Of a stretch of DNA of 55,667 bases, positions 1 to 7,829 are shown piece by piece (position 1 is the stretch's first letter; every line of letters starts with the position of its first letter). The translations under genes and the position numbers were made by a program. Below the pieces are notes generated by a model. It was not told the DNA's origin. It worked only from the letters and a program-made list of their open reading frames with translations, and did no database searches. This stretch comes from Acidimicrobiaceae bacterium (GTDB taxonomy: Bacteria > Actinomycetota > Acidimicrobiia > Acidimicrobiales > UBA8592), in the NCBI GenBank assembly GCA_002709645.1, contig PAQG01000045.1, forward strand, positions 1-55,667. Direction: 5' to 3'.

Positions 1-2
1 GA

Positions 3-668
3 GGGGCTACAAGCACCCTTAAGGTAAATAGTCTCATAGGTGGAGGAAGTATAAAAGACTTTAGGAAAACATTGGAACTGCTGCAGAATAAAGGCAGCAC
101 TGTGTTTAAGGTCAAGTTGGGTTTCAGCGATGATTTAGAAAGAATTCAAATACTTGCCAATAATGTTCTACCAATGGGAAGAGTCCGATTGGACCCAAAT
201 GGAACATGGTCGTTTGAGACCGCTATTGAAAGTACCAAGTTTGCTAAAGATATTCTTGGGGAAAGGCTTGAATATGTTGAAGATCCTGTAGGAAACCTTG
301 AGCAACTCATGCGATTACGTGAAACAGTTTCTGTTCCGATAGCGACAGATGAATTGACTGTTCTAGGTAAGAATCGCGAATTTGTCTTGCGGGAAAAGCT
401 TGCAGATTACATCGTTATAAAGCCACCTTTAGTCGGGGGGATAGATGCCACTCTTGAAATTTCTGAATTTGCAAAGAATAGCGGTATCAAGATCATTATC
501 TCGTCTATGTATGATGGCCCTATTGGACTGCGAGCATGGTGCCACTTAGCTGCAAGTATTTCCCCCGAACATGCACATGGATTAGGAACAGCGGACTATA
601 TCAAAGATGACCGTATGCAACCCCTAGTACCTATTAATGGATCAATCAACCTAGATCCTATTCCTTAG
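3..668 (+). CDS. menC: o-succinylbenzoate synthase MenC (5' truncated by window edge)
   Basis: This enolase-superfamily enzyme dehydrates SHCHC to o-succinylbenzoate in menaquinone synthesis. The frame is open to the left edge, so the N-terminal part lies outside the window; the visible part starts in the barrel at ATSTLKVNSLI. The expected active-site series is present in order: KVK (acid/base lysine), D in RLDPNG, E in VEDP, D in ATDE (metal ligands) and the second lysine in VIKPP. The C-terminal HGLGTADY is also typical. The 3' end overlaps the convergent menE by 18 bases. Other enolase-superfamily members share these residues, but VNSLI and the adjacent menE favour MenC. Confidence 0.88.
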   Translation, partial: GATSTLKVNSLIGGGSIKDFRKTLELLQNKGSTVFKVKLGFSDDLERIQILANNVLPMGRVRLDPNGTWSFETAIESTKFAKDILGERLEYVEDPVGNLEQLMRLRETVSVPIATDELTVLGKNREFVLREKLADYIVIKPPLVGGIDATLEISEFAKNSGIKIIISSMYDGPIGLRAWCHLAASISPEHAHGLGTADYIKDDRMQPLVPINGSINLDPIP

Positions 669-1751
669 GATTTTTCCGGAATGGTTTCGAGGTAAATGAT
701 CAACTATTTCAATTGCTTTTGGCAGGGCATAACGAGGAAGAAAAGGGTCTAATTGCTCACGAAGATTCTCTATAGTCGGGATTTTTTCTGGGTCACTAGG
801 TATAGCAACAGCGGTTACCGATTGCCCCCAGTTGTTGTCTGGTCGGCCCACGACTATTACTTCATGAAACAATTGAAGGGCGTTAATATGGCGTTCAATT
901 ACGACTGGCCAAACTTTTTCACCACCAGTGATAATCGCGTCGTCTAGTCTTCCCGTAACAACTAATTTCCCATTCCCGTCAATGTGGCCAGCATCTCCTG
1001 TTGCAAACCAGCCATTGCGTGGTTCCGGTTGCTGATCCAAGTAGGTTCTGAAGAGGGTGGGTGTTCGGACGCAAATTTCGCCCTCTCTAATTTCTATTTC
1101 CACTCCTTCTAACGGGAGTCCGTCATAGACGATGCCGCTCCCAGTTTCTGTCAAACCATATGTCGAGACCACATTCTCGGGAAGAATCGTTGGCATTGCG
1201 GACCCGCCAACGAGAATTTTTCTAAATCTCGTGTTATCAACGCGGTTAAGTGCAGTTGGTACAAGAGAAACAAGAGAAACTCCGTTTTGTGCAGATTCTT
1301 CACATTTGAAAGCATCAAAAGCAGTATGCATTTCCAAAGAGGTCCCAGTGTGTATAGAACGAGAAATCACTGAAAAGCCTCCAATGTGAGAGACTGGAAG
1401 GCAGCAGAGCCAAATATCAGAATCAGATCGCACAGACAAAGCACTAGATGTTATTTCGGAAGATGCTTCCATTGCTTCATGGGTCAATACAACCCCCTTG
1501 GGAGACCCAGTCGTGCCACTTGTTGCAATCACTAGTGCATCGCCAGATTCAACGGTGGCTCCTTTTAGAGTCGATTTTCCATTTCCATCAATAACGGCAG
1601 ATGCCCGAAACCGTGAAACAATTTCTGCCTTTGTTTCATGTGGCAGCCGTTGATCTATTGGAAGTACAGCGTCTCCATCATCCCAAGCAGTTTTTACACT
1701 AGATAAGAATAAATCTCCACAAGGCATGTCAAGCGCTATTAATTTCCTCAT
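651..1751 (-). CDS. menE: o-succinylbenzoate-CoA ligase MenE
   Basis: This ANL-superfamily ligase activates o-succinylbenzoate as the CoA thioester, the step after MenC. Adenylation motifs are complete: TSGTTGSPKG at residues 77-86, STYGLTETG, GWFATGD, GRLDDAIITGGEKV, and the C-terminal catalytic lysine K360 in HSGKILRN. At 366 residues it is shorter than many MenE proteins (about 450), the shortening being in the N-terminal domain, as in other actinobacterial MenE. It is convergent with menC and overlaps it by 18 bases. Upstream of the ATG there is no Shine-Dalgarno, only CAAAAT six bases before the start, a weak version of the leaderless -10 pattern seen elsewhere in this window. Confidence 0.88.
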   Translation of the reverse strand: MRKLIALDMPCGDLFLSSVKTAWDDGDAVLPIDQRLPHETKAEIVSRFRASAVIDGNGKSTLKGATVESGDALVIATSGTTGSPKGVVLTHEAMEASSEITSSALSVRSDSDIWLCCLPVSHIGGFSVISRSIHTGTSLEMHTAFDAFKCEESAQNGVSLVSLVPTALNRVDNTRFRKILVGGSAMPTILPENVVSTYGLTETGSGIVYDGLPLEGVEIEIREGEICVRTPTLFRTYLDQQPEPRNGWFATGDAGHIDGNGKLVVTGRLDDAIITGGEKVWPVVIERHINALQLFHEVIVVGRPDNNWGQSVTAVAIPSDPEKIPTIENLREQLDPFLPRYALPKAIEIVDHLPRNHSGKILRNRI

Positions 1752-1804
1752 TTAGGTATTTTGCCAGAGTTGAGAGCAGAAAGAGAAAGCCGCAGAAAGT
1801 ATTG

Positions 1805-1810
1805 TAGATT
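1805..1810 (+). promoter_or_regulatory. Leaderless-type -10 element of the LOG gene
   Basis: TAGATT lies six bases before the GTG at 1817 and there is no Shine-Dalgarno. It places the predicted transcription start on the start codon and selects 1817 over the GTG at 1815. Confidence 0.5.
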
Positions 1811-1816
1811 CACAGT

Positions 1817-2389
1817 GTGGCTAAAATAAGTGTGTGCGTGTTCTGTGGTTCTAAGGAGGGTACAGATAACCGTTTCGTGCAACTTGGAAGAGAACTCGGG
1901 AAAGCGTTAGCACTAGAGAATGTTCAACTTGTTTATGGCGGTGCTCAAATCGGAATAATGGGAGCAGTCGCTGATGCAGTTCTTGATGAAGGTGGGGAAG
2001 TGACAGGAGTGATTCCCGAAGCCCTCTCTGAACGTGAGGTAGCACACCCTGGCCTTACAGAACTGATAGTTACTTCTGACATGCATGAGCGAAAAAGAAG
2101 AATGTACGCGCTAGCGGATATGTTCGTAGCGTTACCTGGAGGCATGGGAACGCTAGAAGAAGTCTTCGAAGCAGCAACTTGGACGAAACTAAGGATGCAT
2201 GAACCAGATATTTATAAACCTGTAGTTCTTCTTGATGATGGTCAATTCTGGGACCCGCTTAGTGATTTTTTAAATTCACTGGTGGGTTATGGGTTTGTCT
2301 CATTAAAGAACCGCGGGATAGTGATTTCAGCGACTTCAGTATCTGAAACAGTAGCGGTGATTAGAGAAATCGTAGAAGGAAACGACTAG
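1817..2389 (+). CDS. LOG family protein (cytokinin riboside 5'-monophosphate phosphoribohydrolase-like)
   Basis: The protein has 190 residues with the Rossmann-like LOG fold: VCVFCGS near the N terminus, VYGGAQIGIMGAVADAVL at about 39-56 and the diagnostic PGGMGTLEE at 107-115 followed by WTKLRMHE. Characterised family members cleave nucleoside 5'-monophosphates, releasing the base and ribose 5-phosphate; the actual substrate here cannot be read from the sequence. The GTG start at 1817 gives MAKISVCVFCGS. It is divergent from menE and followed after 19 bases by the haemoglobin gene, which appears to have its own promoter. Confidence 0.9.
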   Translation: MAKISVCVFCGSKEGTDNRFVQLGRELGKALALENVQLVYGGAQIGIMGAVADAVLDEGGEVTGVIPEALSEREVAHPGLTELIVTSDMHERKRRMYALADMFVALPGGMGTLEEVFEAATWTKLRMHEPDIYKPVVLLDDGQFWDPLSDFLNSLVGYGFVSLKNRGIVISATSVSETVAVIREIVEGND

Positions 2390-2396
2390 TCCCCTC

Positions 2397-2402
2397 TAGA
2401 CT
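2397..2402 (+). promoter_or_regulatory. Leaderless-type -10 element of the haemoglobin gene
   Basis: TAGACT is followed by six bases (CTACTT) and the ATG at 2409, with no Shine-Dalgarno. The element overlaps nothing else in the short gap after the LOG gene. Confidence 0.5.
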
Positions 2403-2408
2403 CTACTT

Positions 2409-2831
2409 ATGAACGTTCGTTGGGTTGGCGCAGAAAGAACTGTATATGACCTTGTTGGCGGTAGCGATTGGTTCTACAAACTTATGGACTATTTTTATGA
2501 ACATGTTGAATCACATAACCAGATTCGCCATCTCTATCCCGAAGATCTATCCGATTCCAAGAAAAATACTGCTGATTTTTTGATTCAATACTGGGGTGGC
2601 CCATCCCATTACTCCGAGAAACGAGGGCATCCTAGATTGCGAATGCGACATGCTCCATTTCCTATAGGGAAAGCAGAAAGAGATGCCTGGCTATCAAGCA
2701 TGGATTTTGCATTAGCTAAAATGAATCCAGAAACCAGAATTCTTGAAGCAATGAAGGAGTATTTCAATACGGCTGCGCATCATATGATGAACAACGAAAA
2801 CAGCAATGAGGGAGAATCAAACGTAACATGA
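2409..2831 (+). CDS. glbO: Group 2 truncated haemoglobin (GlbO-like)
   Basis: This 140-residue haem protein matches the group II (trHbO) pattern: the B/C-helix segment FYEHVESHNQIRHLYPEDL, the QYWGGP motif, and RMRHAPFPIGKAERDAWL, which contains the proximal histidine and the conserved Trp. Family members bind oxygen tightly and have been linked to oxygen and NO/peroxide chemistry; the role here is not determined by context. It is followed by a 67-base gap and an amidohydrolase with its own strong ribosome-binding site. Confidence 0.9.
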   Translation: MNVRWVGAERTVYDLVGGSDWFYKLMDYFYEHVESHNQIRHLYPEDLSDSKKNTADFLIQYWGGPSHYSEKRGHPRLRMRHAPFPIGKAERDAWLSSMDFALAKMNPETRILEAMKEYFNTAAHHMMNNENSNEGESNVT

Positions 2832-2898
2832 TTTTCAGGTATTAATTGGATACATTAAATAGGAATAGAGATTCGGGTAATTTAAGAGGAGGGAAGTA

Positions 2899-4089
2899 TT
2901 GGTAGAAGAACTAGGCTTCAACCCCTTTGACTGTGATAACCACTATTACGAAGCAGAAGATGCATTTACTCGGCATGTTCCTAAAGAGTGGCAGCGACGT
3001 TGCGTTCAATGGTGCGAAATCAAAGGAAGAAAGCACCATATAGTCGGAGGCCAAATAAGTACGGCAGTAGCAAACCCGACCTGGAATCCAATCGCTAAAC
3101 CAGGAGCTTTACATGACTATTTTCGAGGGAACCCTTCTGGTCGGTCTCCTTTAGAAATGCTAAAAGATCGTGAACCACTTCCAAATGAATACATGGACAA
3201 GGATGCACGTGTCCAAAAAATTTCAGAACAAGGCCTGCAAGGAATATGGCTATTCCCTACTTTAGGAGTTCTTTATGAAGAGCTTCTTAAGGAAGACGTT
3301 GAAGCTGTAAAAATTCTCTTTAGAGCGTTTAATAAGTGGCTAGAAGAAGACTGGGGTTGCAACTACAAAGACACTATCTTTGCGGCACCTTACATTAGTC
3401 TTTGCGATGTTGATTTCGCTGTCGAAGAGCTACAGACAGCTATTCAAAATGGAGCTCGCGTAATTTGTATAAGACCTGCGGCTGTGTGGACGGTTGATGG
3501 CCCTAAATCACCTGCGGACAAGATGTTTGACCCATTCTGGTCGTTGTTGAATGACTCAGGGATCCCATTAGTTATTCACGCTGGCGATAGTGGATATTCG
3601 TCTCAGGGATATGCAGAGGATGGGTTCGGCGCAAGCTTTGGAGGTGGAGCCTCATATGCACCATCAATCAAGGCATTCAATATAGAGAGAGCAGCTCTAG
3701 ATTGGCTAATGACAATGTCATTACAAAAAATGTATGAACGGTTCCCAAATCTACGAATCGTTTCCGTGGAGAATGGCTCAAGCTTTTTGCCAGACCTCTT
3801 TAGAAAACTTCCTCAACAGAAAAATAAACTTATGGGTTGGTTTAAAGAAGATCCACTGGAGTTGTTCAAAAAACATGTTTGGATTAACCCTTTTTGGGAA
3901 GATGACCCATACGAGGTTGCTCAATTGATGGGAACTGATCGAGTTGTGTTCGGATCAGATTGGCCGCATATAGAGGGTATGCCAACACCACTAGATTACG
4001 CTGTTGAGCTAAAAGAATTCTCAAAGGAAGACCAGAAAAAAATTCTTCTTGACAATGTTCTGGAACTTAACAAACCAGTATTTCAGTAA
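2899..4089 (+). CDS. Amidohydrolase family protein (Amidohydrolase_2, TIM-barrel metal-dependent hydrolase)
   Basis: The start is TTG with a strong AGAGGAGGG site 6-8 bases upstream. The 396-residue product begins NPFDCDNHYYE, the DxHxxE form of the first metal motif seen in a subgroup of actinobacterial Amidohydrolase_2 proteins rather than the classic HxH. VIHAGDSGY near residue 230 and FGSDWPHIEG near 353 supply the later barrel histidine and aspartate. The family includes decarboxylases and hydrolases acting on aromatic or carboxylic acids; no specific substrate can be assigned. The stop codon abuts the stop of the convergent SDR gene. Confidence 0.8.
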   Translation: MVEELGFNPFDCDNHYYEAEDAFTRHVPKEWQRRCVQWCEIKGRKHHIVGGQISTAVANPTWNPIAKPGALHDYFRGNPSGRSPLEMLKDREPLPNEYMDKDARVQKISEQGLQGIWLFPTLGVLYEELLKEDVEAVKILFRAFNKWLEEDWGCNYKDTIFAAPYISLCDVDFAVEELQTAIQNGARVICIRPAAVWTVDGPKSPADKMFDPFWSLLNDSGIPLVIHAGDSGYSSQGYAEDGFGASFGGGASYAPSIKAFNIERAALDWLMTMSLQKMYERFPNLRIVSVENGSSFLPDLFRKLPQQKNKLMGWFKEDPLELFKKHVWINPFWEDDPYEVAQLMGTDRVVFGSDWPHIEGMPTPLDYAVELKEFSKEDQKKILLDNVLELNKPVFQ

Positions 4090-4848
4090 TTACCGTCCAC
4101 CACTGACAGTCATCACTTCACCCGTCATCCATGACGAAGCTTCTGAACATAGAAACAATACCGCCCCAGCTATATCTTGAGGACTTCCAAGGCGTCCAAG
4201 AGGAACCCCAGTTTCTTTAGCATATGCAGGAAGGTCTTCGGGTTTTAAATCCATCACTTCAAAGAAAATTTCAGTTGGAACGGCACCTGACGCCACAGCA
4301 TTACATCTAATCTCCGGACCTAATTCATGAGCCAAAGAAGCAGTGAGTACATTTACACCGGCTTTTGCAGCAGCATAATGCGAGTTGTTTGGAACCGCCC
4401 CCCATGAAGATCTAGAAGAGATATTAACAATACTTCCTTTAACCATATTCATCGCCGCGACTTGGCAGCCAATAAAAACTGAAGTCAAAGTCAACGCAAC
4501 TGTTTGATCCCAATCTTCTCTTGTGAGTTCCTTTAATGGAGTTCGACCAGTACTTCCTCCAACATTATTAACCCAGATATCAATTTTGCCGAACGTATCT
4601 AATGCACCTTTGGCAAGAGCACGCACCTGATCATCGTCAGTGACATCGCAAACAATGGGGATAGAAGTTCCTCCATCAGAAGATATCTGATCTGCTACTT
4701 TCTTTATATCTTTCTCGGTTCTTGAAGATACAACAACATTTGCCCCTGCTTCAGAAAGAAGCTTAGCTATTCCTTCTCCGATACCTTTCCCACTCCCAGT
4801 TACAACAGCTGTCTGGCCGGACAGGTCAAATAATGCAGGAATATCCAT
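4090..4848 (-). CDS. Short-chain dehydrogenase/reductase (FabG-like SDR)
   Basis: This classical SDR of 252 residues has the cofactor motif TGSGKGIG at 17-24, NNVGG, a catalytic serine in NISSRSSWG and the YxxxK pair in SHYAAAKAG, with a C-terminal MTGEVMTVSGG. It is probably NAD(P)-dependent; the substrate is unknown. The nearest guess is a 3-oxoacyl or alcohol dehydrogenase. It is convergent with the amidohydrolase gene with no bases between stops. On its own strand it follows the VOC gene after 66 bases and seems to have its own promoter. Confidence 0.82.
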   Translation of the reverse strand: MDIPALFDLSGQTAVVTGSGKGIGEGIAKLLSEAGANVVVSSRTEKDIKKVADQISSDGGTSIPIVCDVTDDDQVRALAKGALDTFGKIDIWVNNVGGSTGRTPLKELTREDWDQTVALTLTSVFIGCQVAAMNMVKGSIVNISSRSSWGAVPNNSHYAAAKAGVNVLTASLAHELGPEIRCNAVASGAVPTEIFFEVMDLKPEDLPAYAKETGVPLGRLGSPQDIAGAVLFLCSEASSWMTGEVMTVSGGR

Positions 4849-4854
4849 TCCTTT

Positions 4855-4860
4855 ATCTTA
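4855..4860 (-). promoter_or_regulatory. Leaderless-type -10 element of the SDR gene
   Basis: On the minus strand TAAGAT is followed by AAAGGA and the ATG. The purine-rich spacer touches the start codon, too close to act as a Shine-Dalgarno, so leaderless initiation is the better reading. Confidence 0.45.
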
Positions 4861-4872
4861 ATTCAAAGACTT

Positions 4873-4885
4873 AACAACAGTTGTT
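4873..4885. promoter_or_regulatory. Perfect inverted repeat, possible operator
   Basis: AACAAC-A-GTTGTT is a 13-base perfect palindrome in the gap between the VOC gene and the SDR, 13 bases upstream of the SDR -10 element. Position fits an operator, but there is no regulator gene beside it. Confidence 0.25.
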
Positions 4886-4914
4886 GCATTTCATGGAAGT
4901 CAAACAAAAGATCT

Positions 4915-5571
4915 TTAGAGGTGTGGCGTCATAATCGCGATAGGGATGCTAATACCAATATCGCGGGTTTTTAAGGTCGTAATTCTACGGCCAGTTTGGA
5001 CTGCTTCTTTTAGGGGAGTGCAAGAATCTCCCAGGGTGGAAAGCGTTTTCTTAATATCACTTGAAACAAAGGCTAAACCCCAGAAAATAGCCGGATCATC
5101 CCCAGATCTCGTATCTGGTCCGACAAGTTCGAGTATTACATTCCCCAGCCAAAAAAATGTTTGACGAACCAAGTTCTTTTGCTCTCCAAAAGTCCGTATT
5201 CGCTGTGATTGAATCCCCGCATTATGAAATGCTGAAGTGCTTCGGTCGCAATCGGATGTAGTTACTACTACATGATCAATCCTTGAAATAGCATTTGGAT
5301 GGGTTTCAGCTGAGAGCGAAAGTAGTTGTTCCATATCTGCAGGTTCAATTGCCTTAAACGGGAGCGAATCAATCGGCTCTCCCAACCCAAGTGCCCCCAT
5401 GGAAGAAAAACCCTTCGGTTCATCTGAGGTTACAAATAGAAACCGAACGGACCCGAGCGTAAAAAAGGAATCCCCATTTTCTAGTTGGCTTACTCTGAAA
5501 CCAACTGACTCCCAGACATCAGGATCTTCGTTCAAAGTAATCTGAAGTAACTGATTCTTGTTCTCTCCCAT
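4915..5571 (-). CDS. VOC (glyoxalase/bleomycin-resistance) superfamily protein
   Basis: From the ATG at 5571 the product is 218 residues (MGENKNQLLQ...). An N-terminal half with ITLNEDPDVWESVGFRV and FFTLGSVRFLF is followed by a C-terminal half with SRIDHVVVTTSDCDRSTSAF and FWLGNVILELVGPD, the pattern of two paired VOC modules. VOC enzymes use divalent metals, but a full metal triad is not obvious and function is unassigned. The frame stays open upstream to a GTG at 5796, but the added residues are basic and overlap a convincing zinc-ribbon ORF in another frame. TATCTT six bases before 5571 supports this start. Confidence 0.7.
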   Translation of the reverse strand: MGENKNQLLQITLNEDPDVWESVGFRVSQLENGDSFFTLGSVRFLFVTSDEPKGFSSMGALGLGEPIDSLPFKAIEPADMEQLLSLSAETHPNAISRIDHVVVTTSDCDRSTSAFHNAGIQSQRIRTFGEQKNLVRQTFFWLGNVILELVGPDTRSGDDPAIFWGLAFVSSDIKKTLSTLGDSCTPLKEAVQTGRRITTLKTRDIGISIPIAIMTPHL

Positions 5572-5577
5572 TTCATC

Positions 5578-5583
5578 AAGATA
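5578..5583 (-). promoter_or_regulatory. Leaderless-type -10 element of the VOC gene
   Basis: On the minus strand TATCTT is followed by GATGAA and the ATG at 5571. It supports the downstream start against the longer open frame. Confidence 0.4.
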
Positions 5584-5611
5584 GCAACCCTTTTGATATG
5601 AGAGAAGGGGA

Positions 5612-5824
5612 CTAATTTCTAGCGCTTCCACCAGGTCGATTTGGTGAACGCCAGTAACAAGGAACCGCAGGTTTTTCCCAAACCACTGACACGTACTTCT
5701 GAGTATAGAACTCGTGTTCTTTCTTGATAGCACAGGTTCTTCCGTAAATCTCTTTACACGGCGCACACCAATTACTCTTCCATGCGGGCTCTTCACCGCA
5801 TCGGGTACACCACATAAATTCCAT
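5612..5824 (-). CDS. Small zinc-ribbon protein (70 aa), hypothetical
   Basis: The N terminus reads MEFMWCTRCGEEPAWKSNWC followed by APCKEIYGR, a Cx2C-x11-Cx2C arrangement typical of a zinc ribbon. An ATG with TAGTTT six bases upstream gives it the same leaderless promoter layout as its neighbours. The C-terminal part (after about residue 55) is less convincing and overlaps the extended VOC frame, so a frameshift joining this ribbon to the VOC protein is possible. I do not recognise a named family. It may instead be a short stand-alone protein co-expressed with the VOC gene. Confidence 0.55.
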   Translation of the reverse strand: MEFMWCTRCGEEPAWKSNWCAPCKEIYGRTCAIKKEHEFYTQKYVSVVWEKPAVPCYWRSPNRPGGSARN

Positions 5825-5830
5825 TACTTC

Positions 5831-5836
5831 AAACTA
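5831..5836 (-). promoter_or_regulatory. Leaderless-type -10 element of the zinc-ribbon ORF
   Basis: On the minus strand TAGTTT is followed by GAAGTA and the ATG at 5824. It is independent support that this small ORF is expressed. Confidence 0.45.
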
Positions 5837-5919
5837 TTAAACTGCTATGACAAGTGTCCTGTAAATAAGAGAATTCGCTGGATCCACCAAACGAAACAAA
5901 GCGATGGCAAACTTGAACG

Positions 5920-7575
5920 ATGAAATTCGTCAGGGCTAATGGAAACACAACGCTTATTCTGATAGCAACTATTTCTGCCGCTGTTCTAGTTGTGGCTAAT
6001 ATCTCTTCACTAAATGTGGCTATACCTGAACTCTCACGAGAGCTTGGAGCTAGCCAATCAGACATTCAATGGATGGTTGACATTTATGCTTTTTCCTTAG
6101 CCGTGTTACTTCTGCCCGCAGGTGCCTTGGGAGATAGGTTTGGGCGACGAAGAATGCTTCTCTTTGGAGTTTTTGTTTTAGCTTTGGCAAATGGCGCCAC
6201 TTTATTCACGCAAGATTTAGAGTTCATTGGGTTCTCTGAAGCGAAGCTAGTAATAGCGTTAAGGGCTTTCAGTGGGATTGGTGCTGCATTTATTTTCCCT
6301 GCAACACTTTCAACGATTACAACAACACTGCCTGAAAATAAAAAAGCTAAAGGTGTCGCAATTTGGACAGCTGCTGTTTTCTGCGGAGGATTCCTTGGAA
6401 TCTTAATATCTGGAGCATTACTTGAGAATTACTGGTGGGGATCAGTTTTTATGGTGATGGCATTACTGTCATTAGGCATATTTGTTCTTTGTTCGGTGTT
6501 TCTTCCAGAATCCTCAGCCCCAGAAGAATCTAATTTAGATCCAGTTGGCGCTCTTCTTTCCCTGTTAGCTATCGGGGGAATCGTCTTCGGAGTCATGGAA
6601 GGACCCACGAAGGGTTGGGCATCAACTCTTATATTGACGGCTTTTACTGTCGGGGGAGTTTTTCTTACACTTTTTATCGGTTGGGAATTAAGGACTTTGA
6701 AACCGCTTCTGGATCTCAGAATATTCTCTGACAAAGGAGTACGTTCAAGTTCGTTCGCTCTTTTGATCCAGTTTTCCCTAGCGTTCGGTTTCTTTTTCGT
6801 TACCGTACCGTATCTAGCATTCGTTATAGGCTACGGGCCGTTAGATACAGGCCTGAGTTTCTTGCTAGCAGCTATAGGGCTTTTCCCTGCTTCAATGATG
6901 GCAATTCCTTTGTCCAGAAAGTTAGGTTTCAGATTAGTTGGAACTACTGGTTTCTTGTTGCTTGGCACAGCATTCTATGCAGGTACAACTACCGGAATAT
7001 CAAATGATTTAAAGCTGTTGACAGTAGTCTTAATCCTTTATGGGGCTGGTATGGGACTAGTGTCACCACCTGCAACGGAGATCTTAGTATCTGCCTTACC
7101 ATCCGAAAAACAGGGTGTTGCCTCGGCTTTGAATGATGTATTACGTGAACTTGGAGCCGTGATCGGGATAGCAATAGCAGGTTCAGTTTTTAATAGTGGT
7201 TATAGGAATTCAATTTCTAAAATAGACAATTTCCCTGAAGGAGTAATTGCTGCAGTAAAAGAAACACCCGCAGTCGCCCCAGAGGTAGCTTCCGAGTTAA
7301 CTGAGGAGAGTTTTGAGTTTCTGGAACAAGTAAAGCAGTCAGTTGTTAATGGCTGGAGTCAAGCGCTTTGGGCATCTTTAGTCATTGCATTTATCGGTGC
7401 AGTAGGATTTGCTCTTTGGGCTCCTGGTAAAGAACGAATAGCTTTTGTTTCAGGAAAATCTAAAAATAATGAATCTGCCTTGCAATACAGAACCATTACA
7501 AAATCTGTGATCATTGAAGGGACAAAATCAAAACATAAATTACAAGTAGCACAACGAGTAATGGAATTGGATTAG
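5920..7575 (+). CDS. MFS transporter, DHA2 (EmrB/QacA-like) family
   Basis: This 551-residue integral membrane protein has hydrophobic segments fitting the 14-helix DHA2 plan. The loop 2-3 signature GALGDRFGRRRMLLFG lies near residues 67-82 and SALPSEKQGVASALNDVLRELGAVIG is the usual late motif. Such proteins export drugs or metabolites by proton antiport; the substrate is unknown. A hydrophilic tail of about 40 residues follows the last helix. No clear Shine-Dalgarno precedes the ATG; CAAACT sits seven bases upstream. A small membrane-protein gene starts eight bases after its stop. Confidence 0.87.
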   Translation: MKFVRANGNTTLILIATISAAVLVVANISSLNVAIPELSRELGASQSDIQWMVDIYAFSLAVLLLPAGALGDRFGRRRMLLFGVFVLALANGATLFTQDLEFIGFSEAKLVIALRAFSGIGAAFIFPATLSTITTTLPENKKAKGVAIWTAAVFCGGFLGILISGALLENYWWGSVFMVMALLSLGIFVLCSVFLPESSAPEESNLDPVGALLSLLAIGGIVFGVMEGPTKGWASTLILTAFTVGGVFLTLFIGWELRTLKPLLDLRIFSDKGVRSSSFALLIQFSLAFGFFFVTVPYLAFVIGYGPLDTGLSFLLAAIGLFPASMMAIPLSRKLGFRLVGTTGFLLLGTAFYAGTTTGISNDLKLLTVVLILYGAGMGLVSPPATEILVSALPSEKQGVASALNDVLRELGAVIGIAIAGSVFNSGYRNSISKIDNFPEGVIAAVKETPAVAPEVASELTEESFEFLEQVKQSVVNGWSQALWASLVIAFIGAVGFALWAPGKERIAFVSGKSKNNESALQYRTITKSVIIEGTKSKHKLQVAQRVMELD

Positions 7576-7582
7576 TTACTCA

Positions 7583-7801
7583 ATGGAATTTTGGGAAACC
7601 ACTCCGCCACGATTGGGTTGCTTAGCATACCCTTTAGCAATAGTCGGTGGATTTGTAGTCATGCTCTTGCTAGCAGTTGCTGTTAGTTTCTCCGCTACAA
7701 ATTCAATTTTGGTTGGCATTGGCGGAGCTATTACAGCTTCTTTCATAGCTTGGAGAAACTTGAGATCCGATAGAGTTGAAAAAGAAAGAGAAAATAAGTA
7801 G
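7583..7801 (+). CDS. Small membrane protein (72 aa), hypothetical
   Basis: The protein has a short N terminus, two adjoining hydrophobic segments (about 15-37 and 40-57), and a charged tail rich in Arg, Lys and Glu. No domain is recognised. It lies eight bases after the MFS gene and 28 bases before thiN on the same strand, so it is probably co-transcribed with one or both. Codon pattern and the membrane topology support a real gene; function is unknown. Confidence 0.55.
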   Translation: MEFWETTPPRLGCLAYPLAIVGGFVVMLLLAVAVSFSATNSILVGIGGAITASFIAWRNLRSDRVEKERENK

Positions 7802-7829
7802 CTCCTTAATCTCAAAAAAAGAAGTGTCT

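Noticed and set aside
2920-2950. Amidohydrolase lacking HxH as an inactive enzyme
   Set aside because: DNHYYE is a recurrent form of the first metal motif in this subfamily, so absence of the classic HxH is not evidence of inactivity.
5572-5796. Extension of the VOC protein to the GTG at 5796 (293 residues)
   Set aside because: The added residues are basic and unlike VOC N termini, overlap a zinc-ribbon ORF in another frame, and no promoter or ribosome-binding site supports the GTG; the ATG at 5571 has a -10 at the standard spacing. A fusion by frameshift remains open.
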